Of a stretch of DNA of 64,000 bases, positions 1 through 12,109 are shown piece by piece; within the stretch, counting starts at the first letter, position 1, and the number at the start of each line of letters is the position of its first letter. The stretch is from the NCBI GenBank assembly GCA_964017045.1, contig OZ024810.1, forward strand, positions 2,467,365 through 2,531,364, written 5' to 3'. A program made the position numbers and the translations under genes. Source of the stretch: Omphiscola glabra (Eukaryota > Mollusca > Gastropoda > Lymnaeidae). The notes beneath the pieces are model-generated. The model was not told the origin of the DNA. It made no database searches and was given only the letters and a program-made list of their open reading frames with translations.

Positions 1-363
1 TAACAGAAACTATGACTTAATATAGAATCTAACAGAAACTATGACTTAATATAGAATCTAACAGAAACTATGACTTAATATAGAATCTAACAGAAACTAT
101 GACTTAATATAGAATCTAACAGAAACTATGACTTAATATAGAATCTAACAGAAACTATGACTTAATATAGAATCTAACAGAAACTATGACTTAATATAGA
201 ATCTAACAGAAACTATGACTTAATATAGAATCTAACAGAAACTATGACTTAATATAGAATCTAACAGAAACTATGACTTAATATAGAATCTAACAGAAAC
301 TATGACTTAATATAGAATCTAACAGAAACTATGACTTAATATAGAATCTAACAGAAACTATGA
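1..363. repeat. 29-nt minisatellite
   Basis: About 12 nearly perfect copies of a 29-nt unit containing ACAGAAACTATGACTTAATA. It runs off the left edge of the window. The last copy diverges at GATTTAATTC. Confidence 0.95.
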
Positions 364-1089
364 TTTAATTCATTTCGAGTAATTCTTCGCGTGCCGCATG
401 TCCTAATAGATCTAATAAATGAAATGAACACCATGTACAGACTGCACAGAAATGTATACTATGTATTTGAAGGACATCATGCAAAATGATACCAAACATA
501 TGTAATTGTTTTATTTTTGATGATCTTTTCTCTCCATTAACTGTCAGCAAATCTATTGTTTTTTCTTGTATAGGAGTGCTTTTTTTGAGATAAAAGTTGC
601 TGGTATTTGCAAATAGATCGGAAATGGGAGAATCCCGAGTGAAAGTGGGGGAATGGTTTCGGAAGGGGAAAAATTTTGATAAATTTAAAACGCAATGATG
701 CATTTTTGCGCATTCTTTAATTTAGTTTTGCGTCCTTCGGAGAACAACACAAGAGATGCTAATGGTAATGTAGGTGACACTTGACCTGGTTGAAATGATA
801 AATTATAATCAAGTTCTGTTCAACAATGTCTTTTTAATGAATGTATCAATAAAGTTTAATGATTTAATTGAAACATGCCAGTCACTGTTCTTTCATTTTT
901 ATGCATTGATTTCAAATGTGCGTTTATAAGACGAAGGAAAAGAAGCTTCTATCTAACGTGCCGGGCCTTATGTGGGTCGTGTGTTGATCACATCTGCTTT
1001 AAAGCTTAAAGATAGCTATGCCTTAAAAGTATCATTTCTTATGACAATAATTCAGAAGCAGTTAAGCAAAAGAAATCCATCTCCGTAGT
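364..1089. other. anonymous non-repetitive DNA
   Basis: AT-rich unique sequence. The minus frame at 365-703 (112 codons) has no recognisable domain and no splice context. No kinase exon was found here. Confidence 0.5.
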
Positions 1090-1434
1090 TTACAACCCTT
1101 TACAAGTTTGTGTACACCTCTTAAAATATTCGTCACAACCCTTAACAAGTTTGTGTACACCTCTTAAAATATTCGTCACAACCCTTAACAAGTTTGTGTA
1201 CACCTCTTAAAATATACGTCACAACCCTTTACAAGTTTGTGTACACCTCTTAAAATATACGTCACAACCTTTACAAGTTTGTGTACACCTCTTAAAATAT
1301 TCGTCACAACCCTTTACAAGTTTGTGTACACCTCTTAAAATATTCGTCACAACCCTTTACAAGTTTGTGTACACCTCTTAAAATATACGTCACAACCCTT
1401 TACAAGTTTGTCACCTCTTAAAATATACGTCACA
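1090..1434. repeat. 43-nt minisatellite
   Basis: About eight copies of a 43-nt unit containing TTTACAAGTTTGTGTACACC, with small indels in the last copies. Confidence 0.93.
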
Positions 1435-2255
1435 CGTTGACTGATCTGTCCACTGTGCTACCATTTAATGGTTCTATAGCGTTGACTGATCTGTCCACCG
1501 TGCTACCATTTAATGGTTCTATAGCGTTGACTGATCTGTCCACCGTGCTACCATTTAATGGTTCTATAGCGTTGACTGATCTGTCCACCGTGCTACCATT
1601 TAATGGTTCTATAGCGTTGACTGATCTGTCCACTGTGCTACCATTTAATGGTTCTATAGCGTTGACTGATCTGTCCACTGTGCTACCATTTAATGGTTCT
1701 ATAGCGTTGACTGATCTGTCCACCGTGCTACCATTTAATGGTTCTATAGCGTTGACTGATCTGTCCACCGTGCTACCATTAATGGTTCTATAGCGTTGAC
1801 TGATCTGTCCACCGTGCTACCATTTAATGGTTCTATATCGTTGACTCATCTGTCCACTGTGCTACCATTTATTGTTCTATATCGTTGACTGATCTGTCCA
1901 CCGTGCTACCATTTAATGGTTCTATAGCGTTGACTGATCTGTCCACCGTGCTACCAATTAATGGTTCTATAGCGTTGACTGATCTGTCCACTGTGCTACC
2001 ATTTAATGGTTCTATAGCGTTGACTGATCTGTCCACCGTGCTACCATTTAATGGTTCTATAGCGTTGACTGATCTGTCCACCGTGCTACCATTTAATGGT
2101 TCTATAGCGTTGACTGATCTGTCCACCGTGCTACCATTTAATGGTTCTATAGCGTTGACTGATCTGTCCACCGTGCTACCAATTAATGGTTCTATAGCGT
2201 TGACTGATCTGTCCACCGTGCTGCCATTTAATGGTTCTATAGCGTTGACTCATGC
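1434..2255. repeat. 45-nt minisatellite
   Basis: About 18 copies of a 45-nt unit containing GTTGACTGATCTGTCCACCG. Because 45 is divisible by three and the unit has no stop in some frames, open frames appear on both strands (15-residue periodic peptides). These are artefacts. Confidence 0.95.
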
Positions 2256-4140
2256 TACCACTTCACATTTATGTATCGTTGATTCATCTGTCTTCTTTGC
2301 TACCCATGACGCTGATTTTTTCTTACTCGATCGAAATGACAATAAACATACTGGATATATATATATATATATATTGGGATTATGTAATCCATACACTAAT
2401 CTGTTGCATCTTGCGTTGTTCGTCAAATAAGCTCCACGGATTAACTCTCTAATCCCTTGTGATCTGCAGTATAGAAGTCTTGTAGTGGATTTCACACATT
2501 TCATTTCACCGTGACCGCCCAGTGGTCCTCACTTATAATAATGTGGCCCCATTGATCTAACGGAAGGGTGTTCTAACAGAGATGAGATTGCACATATTTC
2601 TTTTGGATGTCATGAATAATGAGTACAGCCTTTCTATAATCTCTACCTGTTTACTTCCCTTTTTACACTTCCGGTTTGTGCGGCAAATATAGTGTGCTTG
2701 ATCTTTTTAGACGTCCATAGATAAGATAATATTGATAAGATAGATACGATACGATACGATAGGTAAGATACGATTCTTTTATGGATCCAAATAAATGGAA
2801 ACTTTTTTTCCATTACATTGTATGTTTTCATTTTCAGCAGATAGATAACTATTCTTACAAAGACAACATTTGTAAACAAATCAATTTAAACACGAGACAT
2901 TTAAACACAATTGATCAAAAGTATCTCTCAGGCGCAAAAATCAGCCGTCATATGTCATGGAACTTGAAGTCATATGTCATGGAACTTCAATCTCTTAGTG
3001 AAAATGTTTACGTTAAGAGGTATTATTTAGGTTTGAAGTGTGTGAGGGGTGGGGCCCGCTGGTAAATGCGGACAGATTAAGAAATATAAGTCTTTTTATA
3101 TCTTTTGTTCCTGGAGAAAGAATACGACCTGATTGAGCTAATCCTGAGCACATATGTGATGAAGTGGGTGGGATATGTTTCTTAATTTGGGATATCATGG
3201 GCATATAAGGGCGACCTGTCATAGAGAAACAGCAACGTAGAAAAGTGCTGCGAATAACCATTTATGAGCTAAATAACGTATTCTGACAGACGAGAGTGAC
3301 ATTACCACTAAAAAACAAAGTTTGTGGTATAAATACGTTTTGTTCATTTTTTTTTGATTTATCAATATTAAGAAGCGGTTATGTAAATGGGTAAACTTCT
3401 GGCGAAAACATTTTTTCCTTCATTTTCCACTTCACATTTTTTTTTACTTTGACTGTGACCCAAATACAAAACAAATACAAAACAAAAAAAACAACAAAAA
3501 AACATATACAAAACAAATAGCAACAGATACACAATTAATCTCCACACCAAAACACGCAACCTTGGAAACATTTTACTTCACTCACCTCCCTACTTGGAAA
3601 ATATCAGCTCGATAGGTTGACGGGAAGTTGGTCAAATAACCTTCCGAAATCCGAAAGTGTTGACACAAACCTTGGAAGAAACACACGAAACAAATGCAAA
3701 GTTAATATAATGATATAAAGTATTTAAAAACATGCTTAACTATTGCCAGACAAAATAATGACGCAATAAGCACTTCAATTCGTACTGTTTTTCCTAGTTT
3801 TGTGTGGATATCTTGCGTATACTATCTTCTTTGACGTTAATTTTGTACAATACATTTACAGGAACAATGCACTGTATTATATATCTCACATACAGGACAT
3901 CCATTTTTACATATACACCTATCAGAAATATTTAAATGTGTACATTATGCGTACAGCTCAGTGCTGGGTTCATACGTCAAAAGCCTCATGTGTGTACATA
4001 TGGCAGATAAGGTCAACTATTGTTAATTATATCCCCTCCATTTAACAAGTTCTAATCCAATCGTCACATCATCAGCTATATCCGTCACAACATAACTTGA
4101 CCTATTAATAGAAGCAGCTATTTCCGATTGTCAATTCCAG
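2256..4140. other. anonymous DNA with short microsatellites
   Basis: Mostly unique AT-rich sequence. It holds a (TA)n tract near 2356-2374, a GATAC/GATAA-rich stretch near 2720-2770 and an A-rich CAAAAC tract near 3465-3520. A minus frame at 3013-3261 (82 codons) has no family I recognise. No exon of the myosin kinase was identified. Confidence 0.45.
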
Positions 4141-4149
4141 CCATCATCA

Positions 4150-5312
4150 CATGCATGATGCATCCCCTTCACACAACATTCTTGATGCATCCCCTCCACA
4201 CGCCATGCACGATGCATTCCGTCCACTCGCCATGCATGATGGCTGCCATCCACACGCCATGCATGATGCATCCCCTCCACACGCCATACATGATGCATAC
4301 CCTCCACACGCCATGCATCCCCTCCACACACCATGCATCCTTTCCACACGCCATGCATGATGCATCCCCTCCACACGCCATACATGATGCATCCCCTCCA
4401 AACGCCATACATGATGCATCCCCTCCACACGCCATACATGATGCATCCCCTCCACACGCCATACATGATGCATCCCCTCCACACGCCATACATGATGCAT
4501 CCCCTCCACACGCCATACACGATGCACCCCCTCCACACGCCATACATGATGCATCCCCTCCACACGCCATACATGATGCATCCCCTCCACACGCCATACA
4601 TGATGCATCCCCTCCACACGCCATACATGATGCACCCCCTCCACACGCCATACATGATGCATCCCTCCACACGCCATACATGATGCACCCCCTCCCCACG
4701 CCATGCATGATGCATCCCCTCCACATGTCATGCATGATGCATCCCCTCCACACGCCATACATGATGCATCCCCTCCACACGCCATACATGATGCACCCCC
4801 TCCACACGCCATACATGATGCATCCCCTCCACACGCCATACATGATGCACCCCCTCCACACGCCATACATGATGCATCCCCTCCACACGCCATACATGAT
4901 GCATCCCCTCCAAACGCCATACATGATGCATCCCCTCCACACGCCATACATGATGCATCCCCTCCACACGTCATACATGGTGCATCCCCTCCACACGCCA
5001 TACATGATGCATCCCCTCCACACGCCATACACGATGCACCCCCTCCACACGCCATACATGATGCACCCCCTCCCCACGCCATGCATGATGCATCCCCTCC
5101 ACATGTCATGCATGATGCATCCCCTCCACACGCCATACATGATGCACCCCCTCCACACGCCATGCATCCCTTCCATACACCATGCATCCCTTTCACACGC
5201 CATGCATCCCCTCCACACACCATGCATCCCCTCCACACACAATGCATCCCCTCCACACACCATGCATCCCCTCCACACACCATGCATCCCCTCCACACAC
5301 CATGCATCCCTC
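4150..5312. repeat. 27-nt minisatellite
   Basis: About 43 copies of a 27-nt unit (CATACATGATGCATCCCCTC plus CACACGC), with shorter variants at the 3' end. Five long open frames on both strands, up to 439 codons, come only from the multiple-of-three unit and are not genes. Confidence 0.96.
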
Positions 5313-5495
5313 CCTTTTGTTTATACCGTCAGTCAATCATTAATTATATGGATCACTCACTTACCCAACCATCATTCAATCACTCCATCACATACTGAAG
5401 TGATGAATCATTTAATCAAGCAATCAATGGGTTTGTCAAAGTATTGAATCAGATGCTTCACTGTCTAACATGCTGTTAATTCTCTGCTTCAACAG

Positions 5496-5561
5496 GAACC
5501 CACCCCCTAAATTACGCCACCCTGAGAGATGGTCAGATGATTTCAACGATTTCATAGCACA
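5496..5561 (+). CDS. MYO3: myosin III exon: kinase C-lobe, part 1
   Basis: Encodes NPPPKLRHPERWSDDFNDF then IA. This matches the segment between kinase subdomains IX and XI of MYO3, where the family has NPPP..L..P..WS..FNDF. The acceptor follows ...CTTCAACAG and the donor is CA|GTAAGT. Its first base completes a codon from an exon outside the window or not recognised here. It ends two bases into a Gln codon that the next exon completes. Four further copies of its 3' end lie in the following intron. Confidence 0.9.
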
Positions 5562-5830
5562 GTAAGTCTGTGTGTGTGTTTGTTGATAGCTGATGTCAAC
5601 GATTTCATAGCACAGTAAGTCTGTGTGTGTTTGTTGATAGCTGATTTCAACGATTTCATAGCAAAGTAAGTCTGTGTGTTTCTGTTGATAGCTGATTTCA
5701 ACGATTTCATAACAAAGTAAGTTTGTGTGTGTGTTTGTTGATAGCTGATTTCAACGATTGCTTGTGTTTTTTGATAGCTGATTTCAACGATTACATAGCA
5801 AAGTAAGTCTTTGTGTATTTGTTGATAGGC
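5539..5830 (+). repeat. donor-spanning tandem repeat (about 52 nt)
   Basis: The last exon bases (GATTTCAACGATTTCATAGC) plus donor and intron start are repeated. Donor-like GTAAGT starts at 5562 (real), 5615, 5666, 5717 and 5803, and one further truncated copy lacks it. Copies also contain TTGATAG upstream, so each resembles a mini-exon flanked by AG and GT. The farthest copies have the most changes. Confidence 0.9.
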
Positions 5831-6519
5831 CATTTCACTGACGGCAAATTCCCGGAAAAGTCTTTTGCCTGGAGTCTGCAACATTATATATATATATATA
5901 TATCAGATTTCAAATCGAGGCTATTTCACCCTCTCCCATCAGTTGAGTGTCTAGGGTTGTGCCGCCCCGCGGACCAAGCTTTTTGTCGCCTCCTGCCAAG
6001 AAAAAAAGCTGTGTGCAGTAGGCCGAAAATGTCGTCCATGACGTACCACTCCACCCCCCACCCCCACCTTTTTTCTTACCGACTCCAGTGTCTTTAGTTA
6101 TCATGAACGCTTGGGCACGTGTCAACAAGAGAAGCTCTTATCTTGGCCTGTCGTTGCTTAGTCAGCGGTTCAGCTTAATTAAACCTTGATTGGTGGGGCC
6201 GCCTTATTCCCACAGACTTCATTGATTTCCATTGGACCAGACTGGAGCTAATGAGCCAATGAAAGCCACTCTTACATCAGCGTCACGCGACACCGCTACA
6301 GGTACAACAACCGTTGTCTTCTCACACTAACTGGGTGAACGCTTGCGGTAAACGGTTGTAAATTGTTCTCATTCCATTATTTGATTACGAACACTTGTGC
6401 TTAATGTAAGTCCAATCTTGGACATTTATGTCACCGGGTTGGTTGCCAAGGAAACCACTCATAAAAATGAATCATTCAGAGCGTGCCAATATTGGACATT
6501 CTAGATTACATAGGTAATG
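5831..6519. other. anonymous intronic DNA
   Basis: Includes a (TA)n tract near 5885-5903 and a GC-richer stretch at 5930-6300. No domain, RNA gene or exon is recognised. Confidence 0.4.
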
Positions 6520-6560
6520 GAAAATAGTGCTTCCCAAACTGGTGGTCCGCTGAAGAAATC
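6520..6560 (+). mobile_element. possible hAT-type terminus remnant
   Basis: AGTGCTTCCCAAACTGGTGG followed by TCCGC resembles the CAGTGGTTCCCAAAC-type ends of hAT elements. No matching opposite end was found, so this is tentative. The following 300 bases are degenerate and C-rich. Confidence 0.25.
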
Positions 6561-6924
6561 CTACATCAAACAATAATTATCTCCCTGAAGAAATCGCAGA
6601 TCAACATATACTTATTCCCCCCCCCCACTTAGAAATCCCAAATCCACATATCCTTATTTCCCCCATAGAAATCCCTTATCCATCATTCATATCTCCCTGA
6701 TGAAAACCCAGGTCCACCCATAACACTTTCCCCAAAATATCTTAGATTTACTACCGTGCCCCGCTCCTCCCTCAGACCTAAGTAACATGGGTATGTTTCT
6801 GCAATCATTCAACAGTGCTTGAACAGTTTGTCAAATGCATTAGAAAATAAAAACCAGAGCTTTTTGTGTATAGAGTTAGAAAAGACAAGAGGACGTGTTC
6901 ATAGTTCAATATGTGTTTTGAGAC

Positions 6925-9900
6925 TTGCTTGGTTAAATCAGATGAGAATTGCTGGGTTAGATCAGATGGGACTTGCTGGGTTAGATCAGGTGAGACTTGC
7001 TGGGTTAGATCAGATGAGACTTGCTGGGTTAGATCAGGTGAGACTTGCTGGGTTAGATCAGATGGGACTTGCTGGGTTAGATCAGATGGGACTTGCTGGG
7101 TTAGATCAGATGAGACTTGCTGGGTTAGATCAGATGAGACTTGCTGGGTTAGATCAGATGAGACTTGCTGGGTTAGATCAGGTGAGACTTGCTGGGTTAG
7201 ATCAGATGGGACTTGCTGGGTTAGATCAGATGGGACTTGCTGGGTTAGATCAGGTGAGACTTGCTGGGTTAGATCAGATGGGACTTGCTGGGTTAGATCA
7301 GATGAGACTTGCTGGGTTAGATCAGATGAGACTTGCTGGGTTAGATCAGATGAGACTTGCTGGGTTAGATCAGGTGAGACTTGCTGGGTTAGATCAGGTG
7401 CGACTTGCTGGGTTAGATCAGGTGAGACTTGCTGGGTTAGATCAGATGAGACTTGCTGGGTTAGATCAGATGGGACTTGTGGGTTAGATCAGATGAGACT
7501 TGCTGGGTTAGATCAGGTGAGACTTGCTGGGTGAGATCAGATGAGACTTGCTGGGTTAGATCAGTTAGGACTTGCTGGGTTAGATCAGATGGGACTTGCT
7601 GGGTTAGATCAGGTGAGACTTGCTGGGTTAGATCAGGTGAGACTTGCTGGGTTAGATCAGATGAGACTTGCTGGGTTAGATCAGGTGAGACTTGCTGGGT
7701 TAGATCAGATGAGACTTGCTGGGTTAGATCAGGTGAGACTTGCTGGGTTAGATCAGGTGAGACTTGCTGGGTTAGATCAGATGGGACTTGCTGGGTTAGA
7801 TCAGATGGGACTTGCTGGGTTAGATCAGGTGAGTCTTGCTGGGTTAGATCAGATGGGACTTGCTGGGTTAGATCAGGTGAGACTTGCTGGGTTAGATCAG
7901 GTGAGACTTGCTGGATTAGATCAGGTGAGACTTGCTGGGTTAGATCAGGTGAGACTTTCTGGGTTAGATCAGATGAGACTTGCTGGGTTAGATCAGATGA
8001 GACATGCTGGGTTAGATCAGGTGAGATTTGCTGGGTTAGATCAGGTGAGACTTGCTGGGTTAGATCAGATGGGACTTGCTGTGTTAGATCAGATGGGACT
8101 TGCTGGGTTAGATCAGATGGGACTTGCTGGGTTAGATCAGGTGAGACTTGCTGGGTTAGATCAGGTGAGACTTGCTGGGTTAGATCAGATGGGACTTGCT
8201 GGGTTAGATCAGGTGAGACTTGCTGGGTTAGATCAGGTGGGACTTGCTGGGTTAGATCAGGTGAGACTTGCTGGGTTAGATCAGGTGAGACTTCCTGGGT
8301 TAGATCAGATGGGACTTGCTGGGTTAGATCAGATGGGACTTGCTGGGTTAAATCAGTTGAGACTTGCTGGGTTAGATCAGGTGAGACTTGCTGGGTTAGA
8401 TCAGATGAGACTTGCTGGGTTAGATCAGATGAGACTTGCTGGGTTAGATAAGGTGAGACTTGCTGGGTTAGATCAGATGAGACTTGCTGGGTTAGATCAG
8501 ATGAGACTTGCTGGGTTAGATCAGATGAGACTTGCTGGGTTAGATCAGGTGAGACTTGCTGGGTTAGATCAGGTGGGACTTGCTGGGTTAGATCAGGTGG
8601 GACTTGCTGGGTTAGATCAGGTGTGACTTGCTGGGTTAGATCAGGTGGGACTTGCTGGGTTAGATCAGGTGAGACTTGCTGGGTTAGATCAGATGGGACT
8701 TGCTGGGTTAGATCAGGTGAGACTAGCTGGATTAGATCAGATGGGACTTGCTGGGTTAGATCAGGTGAGACTTGCTGGGTTAGATCAGATGGGACTTGCT
8801 GGGTTAGATCAGATGGGACTTGCTGGGTTAGATCAGGTGAGACTTGCTGGGTTAGATCAGGTGAGACTTGCTGGTTTAGATCAGATGGGACTTGCTGGGT
8901 TAGATCAGGTGAGACTTGCTGGGTTAGATCAGGTGAGACTTGCTGGATTAGATCAGGTGAGACTTGCTGGGTTAGATCAGGTGAGACTTTCTGGGTTAGA
9001 TCAGATGAGACTTGCTGGGTTAGATCAGATGAGACATGCTGGGTTAGATCAGGTGAGATTTGCTGGGTTAGATCAGGTGAGACTTGCTGGGTTAGATCAG
9101 ATGGGACTTGCTGTGTTAGATCAGATGGGACTTGCTGGGTTAGATCAGATGGGACTTGCTGGGTTAGATCAGGTGAGACTTGCTGGGTTAGATCAGGTGA
9201 GACTTGCTGGGTTAGATCAGGTGAGACTTGCTGGGTTAGATCAGGTGAGACTTCCTGGGTTAGATCAGATGGGACTTGCTGGGTTAGATCAGATGGGACT
9301 TGCTGGGTTAAATCAGTTGAGACTTGCTGGGTTAGATCAGGTGAGACTTGCTGGGTTAGATCAGATGAGACTTGCTGGGTTAGATCAGATGAGACTTGCT
9401 GGGTTAGATAAGGTGAGACTTGCTGGGTTAGATCAGATGAGACTTGCTGGGTTAGATCAGATGAGACTTGCTGGGTTAGATCAGATGAGACTTGCTGGGT
9501 TAGATCAGGTGAGACTTGCTGGGTTAGATCAGGTGGGACTTGCTGGGTTAGATCAGGTGGGACTTGCTGGGTTAGATCAGGTGTGACTTGCTGGGTTAGA
9601 TCAGGTGGGACTTGCTGGGTTAGATCAGGTGAGACTTGCTGGGTTAGATCAGATGGGACTTGCTGGGTTAGATCAGGTGAGACTAGCTGGATTAGATCAC
9701 GATGGGACTTGCTGGGTTAGATCAGGTGAGACTTGCTGGGTTAGATCAGATGGGACTTGCTGGGTTAGATCAGATGGGACTTGCTGGGTTAGATCAGGTG
9801 AGACTTGCTGGGTTAGATCAGGTGAGACTTGCTGGTTTAGATCAGATTGGACTTGCTGGGTTAGATCAGATGGGACTTGCTGGGTTAGATCAGATGAGAC

Positions 9901-12053
9901 TTGCTGGGTTAGATCAGGTGAGACTTGCTGGGTTAGATCAGGTGAGACTTGCTGGGTTAGATCAGATGGGACTTGCTGGGTTAGATCAGGTGTGACATGC
10001 TGGGTTAGATCAGGTGAGACTTCCTGGGTTAGATCAGGTGGGACTTGCTGGGTTAGATCAGGTGGGACTTGCTGGGTTAGATCAGGTGAGACTTGCTGGG
10101 TTAGATCAGGTGGGACTTGCTGGGTTAGATCAGGTGAGACTTGCTGGGTTAGATCAGGTGAGACTTGCTGGGTTAGATCAGATGGGACTTGCTGGGTTAG
10201 ATCAGGTGTGACTTGCTGGGTTAGATCAGGTGAGACTTGCTGGGTTAGATCAGATGGGAATTGCTGGGTTAGATCAGGTGAGACTTGCTGGGTTAGATCA
10301 GGTGAGACTTGCTGGGTTAGATCAGGTGAGACTTGCTGGGTTAGATCTGGTGAGACTTGCTGGGTTAGATCAGATGAGACTTGCTGTGTTAGATCAGATG
10401 AGACTTGCTGGGTTAGATCAGGTGAGACTTGCTGGGTTAGATCAGGTGAGACTTGCTGGGTTAGATCAGGTGAGACTTGCTTGGTTAGATAAGGTGAGAC
10501 TTGCTGGGTTAGATCAGGTGAGACTTGCTGGGTTAGATCATGTGAGACTTGCTGGGTTAGATCAGGTGAGACTTGCTGGGTTAGATCAGATTGGACTTGC
10601 TGGGTTAGATCAGATGTGACCTGCTGGGTTAGATCAGATTGGACTTGCTGGTTTAGATCAGGTGAGACTTGCTGGGTTAGGTCAGATGGGACTTGCTGGG
10701 TTAGATCAGGTGAGACTTGCTGGGTTATATCAAGTGAGACTTGCTGGGTTAGATCAGGTGAGACTTGCTGGGTTAGATCAGGTGAGACTTGCTGGGTTAG
10801 ATCAGGTGAGACTTGCTGGGTTAGATCATGTGAGACTTGCTGGGTTAGATCAGGGGAGATTTGCTGGGTTAGATCAGGTGAGACTTGCTGGGTTAGATCA
10901 TGTGAGACTTGCTGGGTTAGATCAGGTGAGACTTGCTGGGTTAGATCAGATGAGACTTGCTGTGTTAGATCAGGTGAGACTTGCTGTGTTAGATCAGATG
11001 GGACTTGCTGGGTTAGATCAGATGGGACTTGCTGGGTTAGATCAGGTGAGACTTGCTGGGTTAGATCAGGTGGGACTTGCTGGGTTAGATCAGGTGGGAC
11101 TTGCTGGGTTAGAGCAGGTGGGGCTTGCTGGGTGAGATCAGGTTAGACTTGCTGGGTTAGATCAGGTGAGACTTGCTTGGTTAGATCAGGTGAGACTTGC
11201 TGGTTTAGATCAGGTGAGACTTGCTGGGTTAGGTCAGATGGGACTTGCTGGGTTAGATCAGGTGAGACTTGCTGGGTTAGATCAAGTGAGACTTGCTGGG
11301 TTAGATCAGGTGAGACTTGCTGGGTTAGATCAGGTGAGACTTGCTGGGTTAGATCAGGTGAGACTTGCTGGGTTAGATCATGTGAGACTTGCTGGGTTAG
11401 ATCAGGGGAGATTTGCTGGGTTAGATCAGGTGAGACTTGCTGGGTTAGATCATGTGAGACTTGCTGGGTTAGATCAGGTGAGACTTGCTGGGTTAGATCA
11501 GATGAGACTTGCTGTGTTAGATCAGGTGAGACTTGCTGTGTTAGATCAGATGGGACTTGCTGGGTTAGATCAGATGGGACTTGCTGGGTTAGATCAGGTG
11601 AGACTTGCTGGGTTAGATCAGGTGGGACTTGCTGGGTTAGATCAGGTGGGACTTGCTGGGTTAGATCAGGTGGGACTTGCTGGGTTAGAGCAGGTGGGGC
11701 TTGCTGGGTGAGATCAGGTTAGACTTGCTGGGTTAGATCAGGTGAGATTTGCTGGGTTAGATTAGATGAGACTTGCTGGTTTAGATCAGATTGGACTTTC
11801 TGGGTTAGATCAGGTGAGACTTGCTGGGTTAGATCAGGTGAGACTTGCTGTGTTAGATCAGATGGGACTTGCTTGGTTAGATCATATGGGACTTGCTGGG
11901 TTAGATCAGGTGGGACTTGCTGGGTTAGATCAGGTGGGACTTGCTGGGTTAGATCAGATGAGACTTGCTGGGTTAGATCAGGTTAGACTTGCTGGGTTAG
12001 ATCAGATGAGACTTGCTGGGTTAGATCAGATGAGACTTGCTGGGTTAGATCAA
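6925..12053. repeat. 24-nt satellite array, about 213 copies
   Basis: Unit TTGCTGGGTTAGATCAGGTG plus AGAC, with the main variants GGTGAG, GATGAG and GATGGG. It has higher-order structure. The block around 7911-8720 recurs near 8943-9700 (offsets 1,032 and 960 nt, which are 43 and 40 units). The block at 10651-11150 recurs at 11203-11725 (offset 552 nt, 23 units). Long + strand frames of up to 361 codons are artefacts. Roughly half the units contain CAGGTGAGA, a good match to a 5' splice site. Confidence 0.97.
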
Positions 12054-12109
12054 AGGGGACCCATAGAACCCGTCCAGAACTACAGACAGAAAAATAATAT
12101 CCAGGTATA

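Noticed and set aside
1..2255. Regular direct repeats resembling a CRISPR array
   Set aside because: Units are contiguous with no unique spacers, and the sequence is a eukaryotic intron-rich gene region.
3013..3261. 82-codon minus frame as a possible kinase or transposase exon
   Set aside because: No kinase motif, no matching splice phase, and no family recognised on either strand.
4128..5447. 439-codon open frame rich in His, Pro and Met
   Set aside because: Product of a 27-nt minisatellite; equally long frames occur on the other strand and in other phases.
1..5495. Search for the preceding kinase exon (MAPE..DVWSLGITAIE region)
   Set aside because: No matching coding segment was found; it is presumed to lie left of the window.
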